The position numbers and the translations under genes were made by a program. From assembly GCA_023425615.1 (NCBI GenBank), contig JAFACJ010000698.1:1-6618 (forward strand): a DNA stretch of 6,618 nucleotides, written 5' to 3'. The notes under the pieces are model-generated. The model saw only the letters and a program-made list of their open reading frames with translations. It was not told the origin of the DNA and did not search any database. Positions 5,246 through 6,618 of the stretch are shown in pieces (within the stretch, counting starts at the first letter, position 1; each line of letters starts with the position of its first letter). The DNA comes from Actinomycetes bacterium. GTDB taxonomy: Bacteria; Actinomycetota; Actinomycetes; Streptosporangiales; Streptosporangiaceae.

Positions 5246-5278
5246 CCGGAAATGCCTGTAGATTCTCCAGGCTTTCGG
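5246..5278. repeat. Array hairpin 5
   Basis: GCCTGTAG (5254-5261) pairs with CTCCAGGC (5265-5272) at 7 of 8 positions around ATT. GAAA (5249-5252) with TTTC (5273-5276) extends it past a bulged T. It lies just before the end of the convergent gene at 5303 and could terminate that gene. Confidence 0.6.
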
Positions 5279-5302
5279 ACAAGGCTCGAGGGGCGGAGGC
5301 GG

Positions 5303-5866
5303 TCACAGGATCTGGAAGGCAGGACGGTAGTCGACCGGAACGCGCTGCTCCCAGTGCCCCGGCGCGTCTGCGGTTTCGCCGGTCGGCTTACCGCAGGGGC
5401 ATGACCAGGGGTCGGTGTCGTCGGACTCCAGGGGCGGCCAGAACTTGATCAGGAGCTCCCGGGTCGTGATGATCCCTCTGCTCTCCCGCGAAGGGTCGAT
5501 CTGGAGGTACACGGACCGACCAGCGTGGATCAGCATGGGTTCGCAGAGCTGTATGCGTGAGGTGCCGTCGGTGATGGCGAAGACTTGGATCCGGTAGGCG
5601 CCGGCGCCGTCAACGGTGAACTCGGTGAATGTGCCTAGGTCGGGTGGGGTTCCCTCGTAGCAGGCTTCCAGGCGCTCGATCGGCTTGGGCGCCAGCTCGG
5701 CGTGACGCCGGTCCGCTTCGATGCGCCGGAGCCGCGCGGCTTCATTGGCGGAGTCGCGGGCGGACTTGGCTGAGCTCTTGGCGTAGCGGATTGCCCACAC
5801 GGCGACGGCGAGCGAGGCGATGCTGACGATCAGCGCTACGAGTGCGATCTGGTCTCCTGCGTCCAT
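5303..5866 (-). CDS. Single-pass membrane protein with cytoplasmic C-terminal domain, function unknown
   Basis: The 187-residue protein begins with one hydrophobic helix (about 6-26: IALVALIVSIASLAVAVWAI). A positively charged, probably coiled helix follows (28-57: RYAKSSAKSARDSANEAARLRR...EADRRHAEL). A beta-rich C-terminal domain (about 60-187) includes YRIQVFAIT, GRSVYLQIDPS, a CPCG pair (156-159) and a closing DYRPAF. The basic residues just after the helix favour N-out, C-in topology. Similar N-termini (one membrane helix, an Ala/Ser/Lys/Arg helix, then DRRH-x-EL-x-P) recur in unnamed actinomycete proteins, which I recognise only as a pattern. The cysteines could bind a metal or form a disulfide. 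The gene converges on the secreted-protein gene, with the hairpin array between them. The ATG is supported by a -10-like box 7 nt upstream; no Shine-Dalgarno is present. Confidence 0.7.
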   Translation of the reverse strand: MDAGDQIALVALIVSIASLAVAVWAIRYAKSSAKSARDSANEAARLRRIEADRRHAELAPKPIERLEACYEGTPPDLGTFTEFTVDGAGAYRIQVFAITDGTSRIQLCEPMLIHAGRSVYLQIDPSRESRGIITTRELLIKFWPPLESDDTDPWSCPCGKPTGETADAPGHWEQRVPVDYRPAFQIL

Positions 5867-5873
5867 CCGGGGA

Positions 5874-5879
5874 ACGGTA
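5874..5879 (-). promoter_or_regulatory. Candidate -10 box (TACCGT) for a leaderless start at 5866
   Basis: On the minus strand TACCGT matches TANNNT and ends exactly 7 nt before ATG 5866-5864, the usual geometry of actinobacterial leaderless mRNAs. No Shine-Dalgarno sequence precedes the ATG. A -35 box is not evident. Confidence 0.5.
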
Positions 5880-6125
5880 TCGGCGTGACGTGCGGGTTGC
5901 CTGGCTTACGACGCTTTCCGCACGGTCGTCTTGGGCCCGGCGGCGGAGTGCGCATTTACATTTATGGGTGCGAGCCAACAACCAATCAACAACGGGCGGT
6001 CGATCCGCCGTCTTGGTTGCGGCCAAGGTCCGGGATCTTCCCCTTGCTCGAGCGCGTGTCGTCTCTGTGAAGCACCGCCGTTTACTATCCGAGCCGGTCT
6101 AGTTGGGCGTCGGCGCGCCTGGTGA
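5880..6125. other. Intergenic region with a relatively A/T-rich patch and a gene-tail remnant
   Basis: No full gene is supported. It contains the duplicated gene tail at 5906-5941, and a patch at 5950-5995 richer in A and T than its surroundings. TACTAT at 6083-6088 resembles a -10 box on the plus strand, but no plus-strand gene follows it. Confidence 0.4.
5906..5941 (-). pseudogene. Remnant of a paralogous gene 3' end (tail copy of the 6126 gene)
   Basis: The minus strand encodes A-G-P-K-T-T-V-R-K-A-S-stop, which matches the tail of the neighbouring 6126 gene (G-P-K-T-T-[A-R-N-A-T]-V-R-K-A-S-stop) apart from a 15-nt gap. Nearly all nucleotide differences are at third codon positions (ACG/ACC, GTG/GTC, CGG/CGC, TCG/TCC, TAA/TGA), so both copies probably diverged while coding. 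Upstream of the tail no further similarity is visible, so only the end of the paralogue survives. Confidence 0.55.
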
Positions 6126-6618
6126 TCAGGACGCTTTGCGGACGGTGGCGTTCCGGGCGGTGGTCTTCGGCCCGTTGGTCTGGGAGCGGGCGAGGTTGCG
6201 GCGGGCTTCGCGGATGGCGGCCTGCGCGGTTGAGGCGACCGTGGACGGTTCCCCGGCGGCACAGCGGGACGTCGTCACGTCTGCGGAGTCGGGGGCCTGT
6301 GTGGGCTGCTGAGCCGCCTGCATCCCGTCGCAGATCGGGCAGCCGACGGTTGCGGCGTTCGGCACGTCGTGGGGGCAGCCGGACGACGCCGCGGGCGCCT
6401 GCGGCTCGAGTTCGGGTTCGTCGACCCGCTGCTGCCCGGCGGCCTGGACGGCTTCGACGATGTCCAGGAGTTCCCGCTTGAGGGTGCCGTCCGCTGAGCG
6501 GTGCATCCGCTCGAGGTAGCGGGCCATGTGGGCGATGTCGGGGTACCGGTGGCGGACGACGGCGACGACTTCGGCGGCCTGGCCGTCGTCGAGCAGCAGG
6601 GTCTCGACGAGCCAGCGG
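6126..6618 (-). CDS. Unrecognised protein with CxH...CxxC motif (5' end outside window)
   Basis: 163 residues are visible, with the N-terminus beyond the window edge and TGA at 6128-6126. The visible start is helical (RWLVETLLLDDGQAAEVVAVVRHRYP, then MARYLERMHRSADGTLKRELLDIVEAV). A Pro/Ala/Glu linker follows, then GCPHD...GCPICDG, a C-x-H...C-x-x-C set that could hold one zinc ion. The C-terminal stretch is a basic helix plus a disordered tail (AIREARRNLARSQ, then GPKTTARNATVRKAS). Basic tails and short zinc knuckles often bind nucleic acid, but no family is recognised. The internal ATG at 6527 is not the start, because the coding pattern continues to the window edge. The same tail sequence recurs 200 bp downstream. 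Confidence 0.65.
   Translation of the reverse strand, partial: RWLVETLLLDDGQAAEVVAVVRHRYPDIAHMARYLERMHRSADGTLKRELLDIVEAVQAAGQQRVDEPELEPQAPAASSGCPHDVPNAATVGCPICDGMQAAQQPTQAPDSADVTTSRCAAGEPSTVASTAQAAIREARRNLARSQTNGPKTTARNATVRKAS

Larger units (their letters stand above)
5035..5278. repeat. Array of five hairpins sharing an AGATTCT core, alternating with GC-rich hairpins
   Basis: Five hairpins have 3-nt loops centred on AG-ATT-CT (or its complement AG-AAT-CT), with loops at 5048-5050, 5095-5097, 5143-5145, 5204-5206 and 5262-5264; spacing is 47, 48, 61 and 58 nt. Stem sequences differ but remain paired. Between them lie GC-rich hairpins: GCCC 5065-5068/GGGC 5077-5080; CCCAC 5114-5118/GTGGG 5123-5127; GCCCGC 5171-5176/GCGGGC 5184-5189; AGCTC 5226-5230/GAGCT 5240-5244. 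The first two units are clear tandem copies: GTTTTCCGCCC at 5058-5068 and 5105-5115, and GGGCTGG at 5077-5083 and 5125-5131. The array could be stacked terminators, a structured RNA, or a DNA element folding as single strands. It is not a CRISPR array. Confidence 0.75.
2304..6618. mobile_element. Putative tRNA-Ser-integrated genomic element (one end; extends past window)
   Basis: This is inferred from the tRNA-Ser 3' fragment. After integration into a tRNA gene, the end carrying only the tRNA 3' half has the element on the side of the missing 5' half, here the higher coordinates. The content fits accessory DNA: a nuclease-like gene, several short unrecognised membrane or secreted proteins, a repeat array and a duplicated gene tail. 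No integrase, excisionase or conjugation gene is in the window, so it may be the int-distal end or a decayed element. The right boundary is unknown. Confidence 0.45.

Noticed and set aside
5035..5278. CRISPR array
   Set aside because: Repeats are not identical in sequence, one is inverted, spacers form hairpins of their own and partly repeat each other, and no cas gene is near.
5906..6262. Minus-strand frame of 118 codons
   Set aside because: Its first half lies in the wrong frame over the 6126 gene and the middle has no coding pattern; only the last dozen codons are meaningful and are listed as a gene-tail remnant.

Overview
The window is very GC-rich DNA with GC-ending codons, Shine-Dalgarno starts beside likely leaderless starts, and actinomycete-type secreted proteins. 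This fits a Streptomyces/Actinomadura-like actinomycete; I cannot fix the genus. There are six coding genes (two cut by the window edges), one broken regulator gene, one truncated tRNA and several structured non-coding stretches.

Left part (1-2240), probably resident chromosome: the 3' end of a TetR-family regulator gene closes with a clear intrinsic terminator. Next comes a previously hidden, frameshifted and N-terminally truncated GntR/UTRA-type regulator remnant on the minus strand. A secreted protein with W-[DN]-G-x-x-W repeats, probably a beta-propeller, follows on the plus strand. A cluster of stem-loops then leads to the tRNA fragment.

Boundary (2246-2460): the 3' half of a tRNA-Ser(GCT) gene on the minus strand, from the anticodon loop to the encoded CCA, with no matching 5' half. 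This is the expected footprint of an integrative element inserted into a tRNA-Ser gene, with the element on the high-coordinate side. Beside it lie a near-perfect 16-bp palindrome and four GTGCC(A) repeats that resemble integrase arm-type sites. No integrase is in the window.

Right part (2541-6618), probably element cargo: a PD-(D/E)XK nuclease-like protein (minus), a small membrane-anchored protein and a secreted two-domain beta-rich protein (both plus), then a 244-bp array of hairpins. Five of these share the core AGATTCT or its complement at the loop while their stems differ and stay paired; GC-rich hairpins alternate with them. After the array come a membrane protein gene (minus) and the 3' part of a gene for a Cys/His-motif protein (minus). 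The tail of that last gene is duplicated at 5906-5941 with almost only synonymous changes.

No pathway links these genes with confidence. The most unusual items are the hairpin array between convergent genes, the tRNA-Ser attachment scar and the nuclease-like cargo gene next to it.
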